Below are positions 31,801 to 43,677 of a stretch of 64,000 nucleotides of DNA, piece by piece. Under the pieces are notes generated by a model. The model saw only the letters and a program-made list of their open reading frames with translations. It had not been told where the DNA came from and searched no databases. Every line of letters begins with the position of its first letter. Position 1 is the first letter of the stretch. The position numbers and the translations under genes are program-made. Origin of the DNA: Pomphorhynchus laevis (taxonomy: Eukaryota > Acanthocephala > Palaeacanthocephala > Echinorhynchida > Pomphorhynchidae); contig WNNJ02002399.1 of NCBI GenBank assembly GCA_012934845.2, positions 41,061 through 105,060 on the forward strand. The letters are read 5' to 3'.

Positions 31801-32639
31801 TTGCTTGAGCTTGAGACGACTTTACTTTATCATACCATAATTTAGAAATCTTCTTGAATTTTAGAAATCCATTAGTGTTGAGTTAAATTGTCGTTCCCGT
31901 TTTAATGTTGTATTACTCATAAGCCTTGTAAATTTATCAGATGATAACAATTCATGCTCATGTGCTACATAATCGGTTGTATATAATATCTACGACCGTT
32001 TAATATATATTTTTAATATGAACATTACCATGCTAATATTGCCATTTATTTAATTTTTGTATTGCTGATTTAGAATATTAGGCTCGCATCAAAATATTTA
32101 AACAGTGATATTTGTAAAAAATATCGAATATTGATTCTGTTTAGTTAAGGGGACGGGTGATCCCTAGCTATATTGTATATCAGAATTCCACTATATTCTC
32201 GAGATTTTCTGTAATCAACAATCCTTTCATTATATAAATGTAATTTTCACAATTAATTACAGGATCATTACACACTTATCAAACCGGTAAAGATCTCAAT
32301 ATTATGCGTCCTGTACACCGACATTATTATTCTTTAGTAAAAAGCATCAATACAAGCAAACACACACTAAAATAATAATTATATGCAGAAGATAATTCCA
32401 TGTTACATTATAATTATATCGAAATAGAAGTGCACTTTATATTGGGCTTAACGCTCTGTCAAGATTGTCTTCGTCGTTGACATTCGACATATTATAATCT
32501 GCATTACTTTCCACCTTTGTGCACACTTATTACTAACTACAAGCAATTCTTCATCACGAATATTTTCTGATACTCGTGTGCCAAAATTTTCTGACATGCA
32601 ATTAAAAGTATTATGCATATTGCTAGAAAATTATAGGCT
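31801..32639. other. AT-rich stretch without recognised gene
   Basis: No frame or RNA structure that I can support. Confidence 0.5.
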
Positions 32640-33026
32640 CACGGAAAATACGATTATATTTTATAAACAAGCTTTCGATCGGTTAGATATTTTTCAAAAT
32701 GCAACATTTACAATAGGCACGTCTTATATAGTATAAAACGACCAGAGGAAAAATTATTCATATTCAGTGATTCCCGTTTCGTTTTTAAGTGGTAATTACA
32801 AATTTCAATTGATTTTGTTGTATGCCATCACTAGGTTCTTTGTCGCTATGTATATGAACTTGTTGACCAAAATTCAGCGCAGGTCGTCTTCTTTCGATAA
32901 GCATGAAGTTTGATCGAATCCAATGGTGTTGTTTGTTTGGAGAACATGATTTGTAAAGGCTGACGACGTTTCACCTTGTTTGAGGGCATAGCGATGTTGG
33001 TATAGGAAAGAGTGTATTAAATTTTT
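32640..33026 (-). pseudogene. Penelope-like GIY-YIG C-terminal remnant (left, inverted partner)
   Basis: The minus-strand frame shows RYALKQGETSSAFTNH, IGFDQTSCLSKEDDL and (after stops) FIYIATKNLVM, matching the end of the GIY-YIG domain and the tail seen in the complete copy at 5.3-5.8 kb. The DNA from 32640 to 32960 is about 80% identical to the reverse complement of 37300-37640, so two copies of the same element face each other around the LINE at 33-37 kb. Confidence 0.55.
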
Positions 33027-33042
33027 TTGTCGTCCAAAAAAA

Positions 33043-33317
33043 TGTGCACAAGTGAAAACGCTTATTTCGTGTCGGAGCATCAAAGCTCCTATGGAAATGT
33101 GCCTGAATTCAACGATTCCGCTGGAATTACAAATGTTAAAGATAAAGTACCTTCTCCTACATCTTTCCTTTCGGACTTGCAGGTTAGTCAATTTAATAAG
33201 AACTATGTTACTGACTCGGGGGAGCTCCCCCCGATACCGAAACTAAAAAATTTAGCAATCATTAATTCAGTTATGCCAATTGACAAGCATAAGCTTTTCA
33301 ATGTTTTTTTTAAGTAG
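33043..33317 (+). pseudogene. LINE ORF1, N-terminal piece
   Basis: A short frame, MCTSENAYFVSEHQ through FLSDLQ to DKHKLFNVFFK, directly upstream of the zinc-knuckle ORF1. In a neighbouring frame the text seems to continue (LRPELLWKSSIQFGPIIR), so this is probably the start of the same ORF1 cut by frameshifts and stops between 33317 and 33407. Confidence 0.45.
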
Positions 33318-33406
33318 CTTCGTCCAGAACTACTCTGGAAGAGTAGTATTCAATTCGGTCCGATCATTCGTTAATCAACTAAGTCTCATTTTCGTCACAT
33401 GAACTA

Positions 33407-34300
33407 ATGGATGCTTATGAGTCATTTTTCAATAATAATCTGTCTTATATGGGATCTCTAACGCTAAAGCCCCTACAGGCAACTGTTAAGATTTCTAATT
33501 ACCCTCTTTATTTGGAGGAGGAAGATCTGGTTCTCTTACGGGACACGTTCAAGTTGAGTTCAGTCCGCGGATTGAAATCTAAAACAGGGGAATCCTTACC
33601 TGTTGCGTTCTGCGGTACGGACTTAAACAACGCTGATATTTTGTCACGGAATGCAGTCAACCCCTTTATGGGGTATAATCTCAGATTCAATTTGGTTGAT
33701 CAAGATTGCTTCACATTTCCTCATTGTAACTCCTGCCACTGCTGGGGGCACTGGGCCTCCTCCTATACGCGGGAAAAATCGTGCGGAGTATGCGGCAAAT
33801 CATCCTGTATCGCTTTGTCAAAGGGGGAGAGGTGCGTAGCTCCCCCAGTTTGTACTAATTGTGGTGGGGACCACCCCGCGTGGTCACGTCGTTGTCGTAT
33901 TTTCAGAGAATATAGAATGAAATATGCAGTCCCGGCTCCCCCAACTGGAAGAAGTTTTGCTGCTGTTGCCGCGCAGCCATCGGAAAGAATGTCCAACATG
34001 GATATTTTGCACTTGCTGGACAACAACAGGAAGAATACATTCTCTCAAATACAGCAGTGGCTAGCACCCATCCTTGGGGCGTTCCTAAGTTCTCCCTCAG
34101 TTCAGTTGCAATCGGAGAAAGATTGTCCGAAATCAAAGAAAAGGGGTGGATCAGCAAGATTGGTTCCACCCCTCAAGGTTGGCAAGCTGATAAAAGAGAA
34201 AGGCGCCTCAAAGGGAAATGAAGATACTGCCCCTGGGGTTACGATTCTGGATGGGGCTAGTGGCGGGAGGGGCGACCTTCCCGCACCTAGCTCTGTCTAG
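33407..34300 (+). pseudogene. LINE ORF1 with zinc knuckles
   Basis: A 297-codon frame. The middle has three cysteine knuckle-like units: CNSCHCWGHWASSYTREKSC, CGVCGKSSC and CTNCGGDHPAWSRRC. The Ala/Pro-rich linker APPTGRSFAAVAAQP and a basic tail (KSKKRGG, KVGKLIKEKG) follow. This is the ORF1 (gag-like, RNA-binding) layout of I/Jockey-group LINEs. ORF2 begins 20 bases after its stop. The N-terminal part seems to be split off upstream. DNA composition (more C/T-rich) differs from the surrounding AT-rich sequence. Confidence 0.7.
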
Positions 34301-34320
34301 GTTGACTTCCCCCGTCCAAC

Positions 34321-36711
34321 TTGTCTAACACAATAGTGAGTAAGCATGAGCCTTTTTCACTGAATATCCTTCAGTGGAATTCGGGAGGTGCTTCTGCCCT
34401 TAGCCTTTTATCTGGTAGATATGCAGATGTTATAGTCCTTCAGGAGACGCGGTCTATCCGTATCCCTCAGGACATTACTCGATTTATCCCTCAGCATATA
34501 TACACCCACTTCACTCCGTATATAACGCCTCCTCACTCCTCTTCATCTCAAGGTCTTTTAACCTTAGTTAAATGCTTCTTAAGATCTTCCCTCCTTCTTA
34601 ACTATTCTCGTCCTGCCCTATCTTGTCTAGCTATATCACATCGTAAGAACGGTAAATGTATCAGCATAGCCAATATTTATATACGGCCAGGAGAAATTCA
34701 CAAGAACCGTGACCTCCTGGATCGTTTATTGGGTAGCGGCTATGACATGTTACTTGGTGATTTCAACGACAGAACTGGTCGTTGAATTAATACAGCAAAC
34801 CGCAGAGCCAGGAACGAATATCTTATTCACAAACCACCATCCCCCACCTTTCATTGCTCAACAACTAATTCACTCCTCGACATATTACTGCTTCATAAGA
34901 AGTGGTTGTTAAAACCCTTCTGTACTGAGCAGTCGCGCAAACAACAGACCACCTCTCATAACCTAATTCGTTGGCGGTTCGAGGAAGATACGTTGCTGAG
35001 GAGAAGATTCCACTTTGATTCCATCCGGGTGGCCTTCTTTCAGGCAGCTATCCAACTCTTCCCCCAAATTTGGAATGAGAGTTTGACCGAATTTAATACC
35101 TACATCTCATCGCAAGCTACCGCGATACAATCGACTACCTATAAAGGTCGCATATACAATCCCACTCCAACAAAACTCAAGGTCCTAGCTAAAATGGTAC
35201 ATCTTCCTACTCTCTCTGTTTCCGCCAGACAAGCCCTCTCGAATGAATACTAAAGCACTAGATATAGGTTCCAGTTGAGTAGGGATAAGGCAAGCATTTA
35301 TCGCCTTAGCCCTTCTCAGTCTTCCTTCTGGAAGATACTCAAGAAGGAGAAGTTTGTCTGTTGGAAGGATAGAGCATTAGGTTGGATTGGTAGAATAGGC
35401 CTTGATAAAGTTTTGGAGGAGGCACTATCCCTTCACAATTATGGAGCCACTCATTCACCCTAACCAATCCCGCCTTGGTTTGACTTCAGGAGTAGGGACT
35501 TATCTGTTACAGATATCCTTAACTCATGGGGGCCATTCTCGGGCACCTCGAGAACCCATGCGCCACTCTTCACTCGTGTCTGTCAGCTTTTGACAGACAG
35601 TCAAAGAAAGGAAGTCGCTATAACAATGCTATTAGCCTCCCCTTCCGACATTGCTAACATAAATATTAGCCGTCGAGTATTTTTACCTAAAAAGAAGTCG
35701 ATTACATGTCCCGAAGATCTGCGGCCTATTTCAATTCAAAACTCCCTCATCTCCATTTACGAAAAAGCGCTTGCGCGTAAAATCCGCGACCATCTAAATA
35801 GGCGAAATTTAATCCCACAAGGTTTTCATGGGTACGTAAAAGATCGCTCGGTCCATTCAGCAATAGGTGAAGTGCAACAGTTTTGTCAGGATAACAGTCA
35901 TCAGCTTGCTGTTGCTGTCTTTCTTGACTTTTCGGCTGCATTTGACCGCATTTCCATTCCTTTTGTTATCACTTCTCTCAGGTCCCTCGGGTTGCCTGCG
36001 AGAATTGTTAACAGGGTGGAAATATTGCTGTACTCCAAGCAATTCGTCTATGAAGACGACCCTGATGCACGTCAGTTCTATCCTATTACGGGTGTGCCTC
36101 AAGGCTCCCCACTTTCTCCAATCTTGTATCTTGCTGCCTCCATTGAACTATACAAAAAATTCAAACGCGATCAACATATTGTGGTATATGCTGATGATAC
36201 CACAGCCCTGTTCTCTGGACGCAGGTGCAAAGATGTAGTCTCTGACATCAGCCATTTCTTTACAAGATTAAAAGATCAGCTGCCCATTTCCAATCTTGTT
36301 TTAAACTCCTCCAAATCGCAGGTGGTTGTCTTTAATGGCGCCCCTGTGACAAAGAAAAAACTCAAGAGATTAGCACTCTCAGCTCTTTCTTCCATGCTGA
36401 CTAATCAACCACTCCCTACCTTCACAAATCGAGTAAAATACCTGGGATTCACCATTACGGTGAGCTGGTCAGCGAAAGCTGACCTGGATAGACTAAAATG
36501 TATCCTGAAGAGAGCTAGATGGGCCCTGAAACGGGCCCAACATCTGTCATTGAAAGAGAAATCCCAAGTGCGCCTCTGGGGTACTTGGGCTATCTCGGGA
36601 TTAGTTTTATTTTCAAGAGGACGTCCCCCAGAACAAAGACTAAGGTTTCTCAAGCTCCTCGTCTCGCGTTTACCCAGCATAGTCCGCACCGACTGGACTC
36701 TTCGGGTGTGA
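34321..36711 (+). pseudogene. LINE ORF2: APE endonuclease plus RT, three in-frame stops
   Basis: All pieces lie in one frame. Endonuclease at the start: LNILQWNSGGAS (catalytic N), VIVLQETRS (catalytic E), CISIANIYIRPG and LGDFNDRTGR. Stops at 34783-34785, 35251-35253 and 35461-35463 divide a linker that still reads as WRFEEDTLLRRRFHFDS. The RT is open from 35464 to 36711: EDLRPISIQNSLISIYEKAL, RSVHSAIGEV, FLDFSAAFDRI, GVPQGSPLSPILYLA, VVYADDTTALFSG, LNSSKSQVVVF and VKYLGFTI. No RNase H is seen. The 3'UTR reaches about 36925 with AATAAA and a TATTATTATTAA end. Clade unassigned. A fragment of a second copy is at 4.07-4.74 kb. Confidence 0.8.
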
Positions 36712-36940
36712 AAGACCCCGGGTGGTTCAGTCGCAAGGCGGCGTGTTGGATTGGTTGGGGGCTCAGATCCCCATTGATTTGAGGCTATAATTCTGAAGAA
36801 AACGGGCTTGCATTAGAAGAGTGTCGATTACCTATGAAGAAGATTTAGACTGTAACTGTATCATTGTATTTATTCTATTTATTTATCTTGCATGTTATTT
36901 ATTAATAAAATCTATTATTATTAATTTTTTTATTAGTTTG

Positions 36941-37258
36941 ACCGATGCAGGCACATTCACAGTTGTTGCGCGAAATGCTGTATACTGTCCATGAGATGAT
37001 GCGACAGGCTTTATTTTAATATATTACTCAATGTTTCATCTCTTTTATGGTCTATATCAATATTTTCGATATTTGAGCGTTTAAGATGATTCCTAAGAAA
37101 AAACCACGTTTTGTCATTTACAAAAGATTCTGTGCAAATATTTGATGTGACATATCCTTTTAAATTGTATTACTCATTTTGTTGCTAAAGATTCCGACAA
37201 AGTATTTGCGAATTGCTTTCTCGATAGATCAACAACAAAATCAGTACTCTGTAGAATA
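36941..37258. other. Unassigned stretch between LINE and Penelope remnant
   Basis: Starts after TATTATTATTAATTTTTTTATTAG, which looks like another RLE-LINE style tail in minus orientation, but no matching coding sequence follows. Confidence 0.35.
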
Positions 37259-37640
37259 TTGACAATGTTTTGTCGTTATTTTATTGCTAAGGTTTTAGTG
37301 AGGCAAACAACCTACGTAAATGGATTTGATCAAACTTTATGCTTATCGAAAGAAGACGACTTATTTAAAAGTTTGGTCAAGAAGCTCATATACATAGCGA
37401 CACAGAATCTAGTGATGGTCAACAACAAAAGCAATTGGAATTTGAAATTAGCGCTTACAAACAAAACGGGAATCACTAAATATGAATAGTTCTTCCTGAT
37501 CGTTTTGTATTATATAAGACGTGTCGATTGTAAATGTTACATCTTGAAAAGGATCTAACCTATCAAAAGCTTGTTTACAAAATATAATCGCATTTTCCTT
37601 GAGCCTATAAAATTTTTCCAGCATAATACTCCATTAGACT
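37259..37640 (+). pseudogene. Penelope-like GIY-YIG C-terminal remnant (right partner)
   Basis: A 76-codon frame (37259-37489): NGFDQTLCLSKEDDL, KKLIYIATQNLVMVNNKSN, then a unique tail. It is the plus-strand counterpart of the remnant at 32.6-33.0 kb. The GIY-YIG core itself is lost. Confidence 0.55.
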
Positions 37641-39398
37641 CACATAAAATTTTAATGTGATTACAAGTATTTTACACTCTTTGATTATAACAACACCGAT
37701 TGAAAGCACTGAAGACAACTCGAAACAAATTGTTTATAAACAAACTATCCTATATACACAAAAATGTATATTTTATGTTACAAATACGTCTCTTTTTGGT
37801 GTTTATGAACGCATCGCTTTAAATTAGCAATTGCAATTTTCAGGGTACTAAATTGCTCTTCGTTGCTATTTTTGTGGTATCTGCGCTGTGAGAAACAGTG
37901 CTTTCTGTTATAATTATCCTGTACCAAAACATTTAAAGCTATGCCTATCGTCGCGACTGCAACTTAAGCTATAATGACAATGCTTATTACTGAGAATTGG
38001 CGTTCTTTAAGATCATTGATTTATAAGACCATTATTCGTCAAAACTTTAATATCTAGGACAAGCGCACAAGTGCTTCGAAGATTATTGTTCGTTCAGAAC
38101 GTGTATATATAAACCAAGAGTGCGGAATTACAGGGTAAGATCGTATTGTTCTTCGAGGGTTTGGTTTAGAAAATTTGTATTAAAATCATTTGCTATAACT
38201 ATGTTTTTGGTCGAGGGTCAAAACTAAAATATTGTTGACATTTCAACAATTTTAAAATTACTATTTGTGAACGTGCTCGTATTATTTCAGAATTATTAAT
38301 TGGATACAACATTACCTAAAAAATTATAGAATGTAAAACTTGTTTTAAAGCCTATTTCACAAATTAATCAATTATACAACTTGTATATTGACGATATTAT
38401 CTTGTGTTTATTTTTGTTTTGTTTTTGAATAAAATATACAAAAATGTGATTACATAATTGAATACCAATGAATCTATTATATTTTCCAATGATAAAAAAT
38501 AAGGGATCTCGATATAGAGATTGTTAAATTTGAAATTTTGCATCAGAATCGATAAAATACTATTTTATTTTTTTATATTTCGCTAACTTTTGCTAGAATT
38601 ATCATACCAAATGATACAAAAACAGGACGCATTTTCTCAAAAATTGTTCGTTTTGTATTAGATTTATATTGCATTAAATTACAAATTTTCTTGTTGAGTC
38701 TGCAAATCAATATTTCACTTTTACGAAACATAAACAATGACTTTGAGTCTGATAAATTAAGTATATTTCTGGACATCTACATTGCCACTAAAGATAATGT
38801 TTTTTTAAAATTTTTGACAATCAACCGTTATCAACATCAGTATGTCATCTACAATAAAATAAAATCTTCTACAGCAAAATAACAATGCTGGATTTCAAAA
38901 AAATATTTAACGTTTTTGTGATACCTTCATTCTTCCCATTCATTTTCGGTCGCCTCGCTTTGATATATATATCGATTCCATCAATTTTAAGCTTTCGTTG
39001 TTTTTCTCAATGTTCAATTTACTAACCGTAATTTGAATTTCTTCTTACGACGGTAATTTATTATGATCTTCTTGAAAATGAGATATTGATGGAGCCTGAA
39101 TAATGATGTTGGGCCATTCGTTTGTTAATTGTTTGTGTTGTGTACCCTATATAGCTATCTTCATTTGATGCACAACAGCTGAATTCCGACTTTTTAATTG
39201 GTACACAACGCTAGGCAATTCATCGTACCTTGAGGAACCTTTGATTTTTAGAACTTTTAACTCGCGGCTTTTGTAGTAAATTATATCTTTAATATTTTCA
39301 GTTGATTTTACGTTATCGAAATAATGCTCTTCAGTTGTCTCTGTTTTTGTTTATATTGATTCGTCATTTGGACCTTATAAAATACCTTTATTTTTGTT
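37641..39398. other. AT-rich stretch, weak Penelope-like traces only
   Basis: No firm gene. A plus-strand frame at about 38700-38800 (LSIFLDIYIATKDNVF) recalls the NFLDLTI segment of Penelope RTs, and a minus-strand stretch near 39140-39350 reads coding-like (FDNVKSTENIKDIIYYKSREL, GSSRYDELPSVVYQL). Neither is assignable. Confidence 0.35.
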
Positions 39399-39659
39399 TC
39401 AACCGTATTTAATGGGCATACATTTTGAAATCAGTTTGTTTATAAATTTTGAGATCTTGTATGTGAATGCTAAAATGGTTGATATTATTGAACGGATTGG
39501 CAGATCTACTTTGTTCTTCTGTATTTTTTCGAGTTTTGTATAAATATCCTGGAGTATAGCAAACATTATGTCGATCTTGAACGTCGGATCATATCTTTTC
39601 ACATAAGAATTAACTTTTCTGATTAATGTGTTCCCCTCTATGCTCATTTTTTCTATCAC
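39399..39659 (-). pseudogene. Penelope-like RT fragment (fingers)
   Basis: An 86-codon frame: EKMSIEGNTLIRKVNSYVK, FAILQDIYTKLEKIQKNKVD, LPIRSIISTILAFTYKISKFINKLI. The last part matches the Penelope RT block in which a PKIHK-like word is followed by LRPIVSSI and TYxLSKFL. The palm is missing. A hammerhead-like motif lies on the same strand just upstream (39764-39795), where the 5' terminal repeat of a Penelope-like element would be. Confidence 0.55.
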
Positions 39660-39763
39660 TTTTTCAGGCTTTTCAATATTTCGGGAAAATTTTGTTTTGT
39701 CATCAGTAATAAATTTTATTATTTATTAGTGGAGAGAGTGAAGTAAAATATTTATTTAATCGA

Positions 39764-39795
39764 ATTTTAAATAGACTACTGCTATCATCATCAGG
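39764..39795 (-). other. Degenerate hammerhead-like motif
   Basis: The minus strand reads CTGATGATGATAGCAGTAGTCTATTTAAAATT: an exact CUGAUGA box, a stem II of four to five pairs, then a damaged GAAA box (UAAA). Confidence 0.4.
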
Positions 39796-39836
39796 AGTAA
39801 ATGTTAGAAAAGATATTTTTACTCATGTCGTGGAAT

Positions 39837-40078
39837 TATTTTCGAACCTTATGGTGTCTGGTACCGGTTGCAATAATGGCTCGATCTAAGTCAAGCAGCA
39901 AATCTGCGAGAGTTTGTCAGCTATAATGTCACGTATTATGCTGTGTCGAATAATGAGTAATCCGCCAGATTTGCAGGATAGCGAGTGACACATGTTGAAT
40001 TGATTACCACACAAACACTTCAGAGGGGCATTAACCGGCTCCCAACCATATCTAGCAGCGATCGCGTCTTAAAATTGG
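39837..40078 (-). pseudogene. RLE-LINE fragment (CCHC region)
   Basis: The minus strand translates as WEPVNAPLKCLCGNQF, MCHSLSCKSGGLLIIRHS and IIRDIIADKLSQICC, then a stop and EPLLQPVPDTIRFEN. This is the zinc motif between RT and RLE of yet another RLE-LINE family. Both sides are lost, so it is an internal relic between a Penelope piece and copy M. Confidence 0.65.
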
Positions 40079-40139
40079 TGTTTTTTATAAATTTATTTAT
40101 TTATTTTTTCATAGTTACTATAATTTTTTTTATTTTTAT

Positions 40140-42107
40140 TTATCGTAAGTTCTACAACATATACAATTAAGGTTCCCGCTAATGGGCCTTTCGATTCAAA
40201 ATTTAAAATTTTAATAATGGTCAATCGAAATCATTGCAAAACAATCCTTTCTGGATTGTTTCCGGTGCAATTTTCTGTCATTTGATATTGTGTTCCCATT
40301 CTTGTGGATATCACGCACATCGATACACATTTTGCTAGTGTAAGTGATATATGTGTTCGCAAGGCTCTTATGCAATCACTGTAAGGCAGTGTTCTTCGCT
40401 CAGCAACTTTTGTGGACATCCAGCGCATTACCTTATCAGCTTCTGGTGTCATTACACCGGTAGCGGAGAAGACCATAGGAAAGAAAGCGGATCGTTCGAT
40501 TTCGTTAATTCGTTCAGCGTACTTTGCAATTTTCCGTTGTTCGTGGTAGACATTGCATTCTCGGGGTGTTCTGTTGGAATATGAAGGTGCAAGTGGGTTG
40601 TATATACAAATGTCCAAAAAGGACCGCACCATTTTCCCGCCTAATAAACCCCGGCAAACAATATCTGATCTTGCCTGGATGTCAGTACATGTCGTTGATC
40701 TCTCAAATACGTGGTTGCGGGGTACAGGTTGTAATATCGGTTCTGTAGAAACATCACAACACACTTTAGCGAGTTCGTTAGCTAAAATATCACGAACAAT
40801 GTTATGCCTGATAATTGTGACACCTCCGTTTCGACATGACATAGCATGATTAATTGTGGATGGTGATCCACATGCACATCTTTGTGTTGCATTTCTTAGT
40901 GGAGGATTATATCTAGCACACATGGCATCTTGAAATTCTTGGGTGGTCAGTTGTGTATGTTTGTCGTGTGTCGGTTGATTGTTACACCAAGATAACGTCC
41001 CACGTTGTGAAGCATATATCACGACTTGCTTCTTCTCGGTGTCCAAACTTGTCAATATCCTCTCATATTTTAGGCGAGATGCTAAATTTCTTTCCTGTTT
41101 TATCTCGGCAACCGCACATTTCTGAGCATTGCCTAAACATGTTCCCGACATTCCCATAATTAGGGGCGTACATATCCGTATCGAATGCTGATATTCCATC
41201 TCGGCTTCTTCTATGGGATTTGATATACCTATTCCTCCATGTTTTACGGGCAGCATACATATCTTCATGATTTCTTTTTCAACGTTGTTTTGTCCAAGTA
41301 AATTGGGAAGAAGAATTTTTGTAATTGATTCCTCAAGAGGTGTGAACCATGATCCCTCTGTAGGGCATGTGCGCATTAAGTACCTCCATTTATGTTGAAG
41401 CGCGTAAACAAAAACGTAATAGGCTATTTGAGCATCAACTTTTGCGAGTTCGCTTATGTTTTCCACCATCCTAACCCAAAGTTTGATCCTTGATTTCGCA
41501 AAATTCTCAATGTATTCGGCTGTTCCACAAGGAGACCCAAGAACGACAATTCCTTCTGGCGTGATGTTCAAGCCCGTTTCTCTGAATAATTGTTTGGCCT
41601 CATCCAGGTTATTTGAATGTATTAATAAATTGCATTTCGGGACGTTTATATAAAAACCATATTTCGGACCAATCGTCAATAACCTCTTCCATACAAGCGA
41701 TATATCCTCAAGTGAACCGATACACGAAGCGTCATCCGCGTACCAACGATGTGTCACATTGCTGGCACATCGCTGTAGATCCTGTATCAAGGGAATTGAC
41801 GCTGCGGCAAAAGCGGCCATCGCAAGGTGATCTCCCTGAGTAAAGCCTTCCTTCGATATAACGAATTCGTCTTCAACACATAAAATGGGTGATCGCTGGT
41901 AATAATTTTCCAGAGCGTTATGTATGGACGGACATATGAATTCAATGTTAGTTAAAGATAACTGCCTATTGATCGCGTTGAAAGCATTTCTCGCATCTCA
42001 TTGTAGAACACAATTTAGCGAGTTCGTCGAGAATGTTTGTCTAATTGAGTGTACCACCGTTTCTGCGCCACACCTTTGTCCAGCACAAAGCTGTTTGTTC
42101 CCTGCAA
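40140..42107 (-). pseudogene. RLE-LINE copy M, 3' part (left of LTR array)
   Basis: About 97-98% identical to copy L (24.38-26.36 kb) through the 3'UTR, RLE and RT. The open frame 41820-40231 covers WYADDASCIGS to the nuclease end. One in-frame stop (41998-42000) lies in the NAFNAINR block. The GDPL motif reads GDHL, and the site where copy L has a stop (25835-25837) is a normal Glu codon here. The element is interrupted at about 42107, and its remaining RT part lies at 60622-60778. Its 3'UTR has the hairpin at 40171-40188. Confidence 0.85.
40171..40188 (-). other. Conserved 3'UTR hairpin, copy M
   Basis: Sense strand GGCCCATTAGCGGGAACC, the complete form of the motif. Confidence 0.65.
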
Positions 42108-42267
42108 TATGTTCTACTCTATGACGAAAGGAATGTTTGTGTGAAAGGAATCTCGGACATGCTTATAAAGCGAAGATTACGGATGCTCAAAGAGATTCAA
42201 ACAGAATTTAGCCTTTCGATTACAGTGAAGCTTATTCCATCGTCGCAAAACAAAGCGGACCAGTAGA

Positions 42268-43391
42268 TATGTTCTACTCTTTATGACGAAAGGAATGTTT
42301 GTGTGAAAGGACTCTCGGACATGCTTATAAAGCGAAGATTACGGATGCTCAAAGAGATTAAAACAGAATTTAGCCTTTCGATTACAGTGAAGCTTATTCC
42401 ATCGTCGCAAAACAAAGCGGACCATTTAACAAGAGTACCAAAGAATTGGTTACAATATTTAAAAAACAATTCATCCGCAAACATTGCAGTCTCTGTTGAT
42501 ATGTCTACTCAAGATACGAATAAGATAATCGAATTAGTCCATAATCGACATCATTTTGGAGTTGAAAGAACCATATATTTTATCAATCGAAAATATCCGA
42601 ATTCGGTGGTTAGTAGGCATAATGTCGCCGAATATATCAAAAACTGCACTCAGTGTCAGCGAATTGATCCTCATCCAATACGTTGGGACACAGGTCAATT
42701 AGGAGTGAATAAAAATTGGTCAAGGTTATCAATCGATACTGTGCATGTGAAGGGATCGCTCTATTTGTCGTGCATTGATTGTGGTCCATCTCGATTCATG
42801 ATTTGGAAAAAGTTGAAAGAAGGCACGGTGAACGAAATTACTAGAGCGCTGCAAACGATATTTTTTGAACGTGGTCCACCTGCGGAGATATTGATGGACA
42901 ACGCAAGGGCCTTTAGATCGGAAACCCTTTCTCATTGGTGTGAATTATGGGGCGTACATATAATATACAGGTGCGCTAACAGACCGTGTGGCAACGGAAT
43001 AGTCGAAAGATCGCACCGGACTATTAAGCGAATCGTGGCTAGAAGTAACATTACCACTGAGGAGGCAATTTATTGGTATAATTCTTCGCCAAAAGAAGGC
43101 TTATGTGATTCATCAATTCCGCACAATCAGATATATAAATATAAATCAAAACTACCATGGGAGCGTATTGAGAATAGAGAGTCGTCGTCATCTGTATCGG
43201 AATTTTCTACTGGAGATCAAGTTTTTATGCGACCAGCAGTCTGCAGGTGTGATAAACCCTGGATCCAAGGGAACGTCACTGGAATCAATAGTAACACAAG
43301 TATAAATGTTGATGGAGTTCCACATCATATTTCGCATTTACGTAGATGTCCATCTGATAATAATACTCCTACCGCAAGTTCGACTGGTTAA
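42268..43391 (+). pseudogene. Partial pol (RNase H end and integrase), LTR element fossil
   Basis: Covers the part of pol from the RNase H/linker region (NKADHLTRVPKNWL) through the integrase (HHFGVERT, NCTQCQ, SIDTVHVKG, MDNARAF, GIVERSHRT) to the same C-terminus as the three larger copies. The 5' part of the element is absent. It shares its 3' LTR with the first antisense insert. Confidence 0.8.
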
Positions 43392-43422
43392 TTATTTTCG
43401 TGATTGGTAGATCAGGCGGAGG

Positions 43423-43677
43423 TGTTAAATCGATGTAATTGTTTCTGGATGCGTTGTTAATGGTATTGTTATGTCTCGTCATAATTCATTGTTCTTAAAT
43501 GCTGGTGAATGCAAAGCTGCAGTCAATTCACCGATTAAACGTTAACCGCTAACTTTACTGATGAAACATTAACCGCTATTTGACAGCATAACCGTATGTA
43601 TAAAAACTTATTTTGTTCCGTCGTTTTGCAGTAGTAAAAAACGTCGATTGTTAAATTTTGTCTTTGCTCGTTTAACA
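43423..43677 (+). repeat. LTR 1 (255 bp)
   Basis: Starts TGTTAAA and ends TTTAACA, perfect 7-bp inverted ends. It has a TATAAAA box at 43599-43605 and a twice-repeated AAAC-TTAACCGCTA word before it. A purine-rich stretch (AGGCGGAGG) precedes it, as a plus-strand primer site would. Type A sequence (GGTGAATG...GATTAAAC). Confidence 0.9.

Noticed and set aside
32340-32640. Possible gene in the 31.8-32.6 kb stretch
   Set aside because: Only short frames with AT-driven codons; no motif on either strand.
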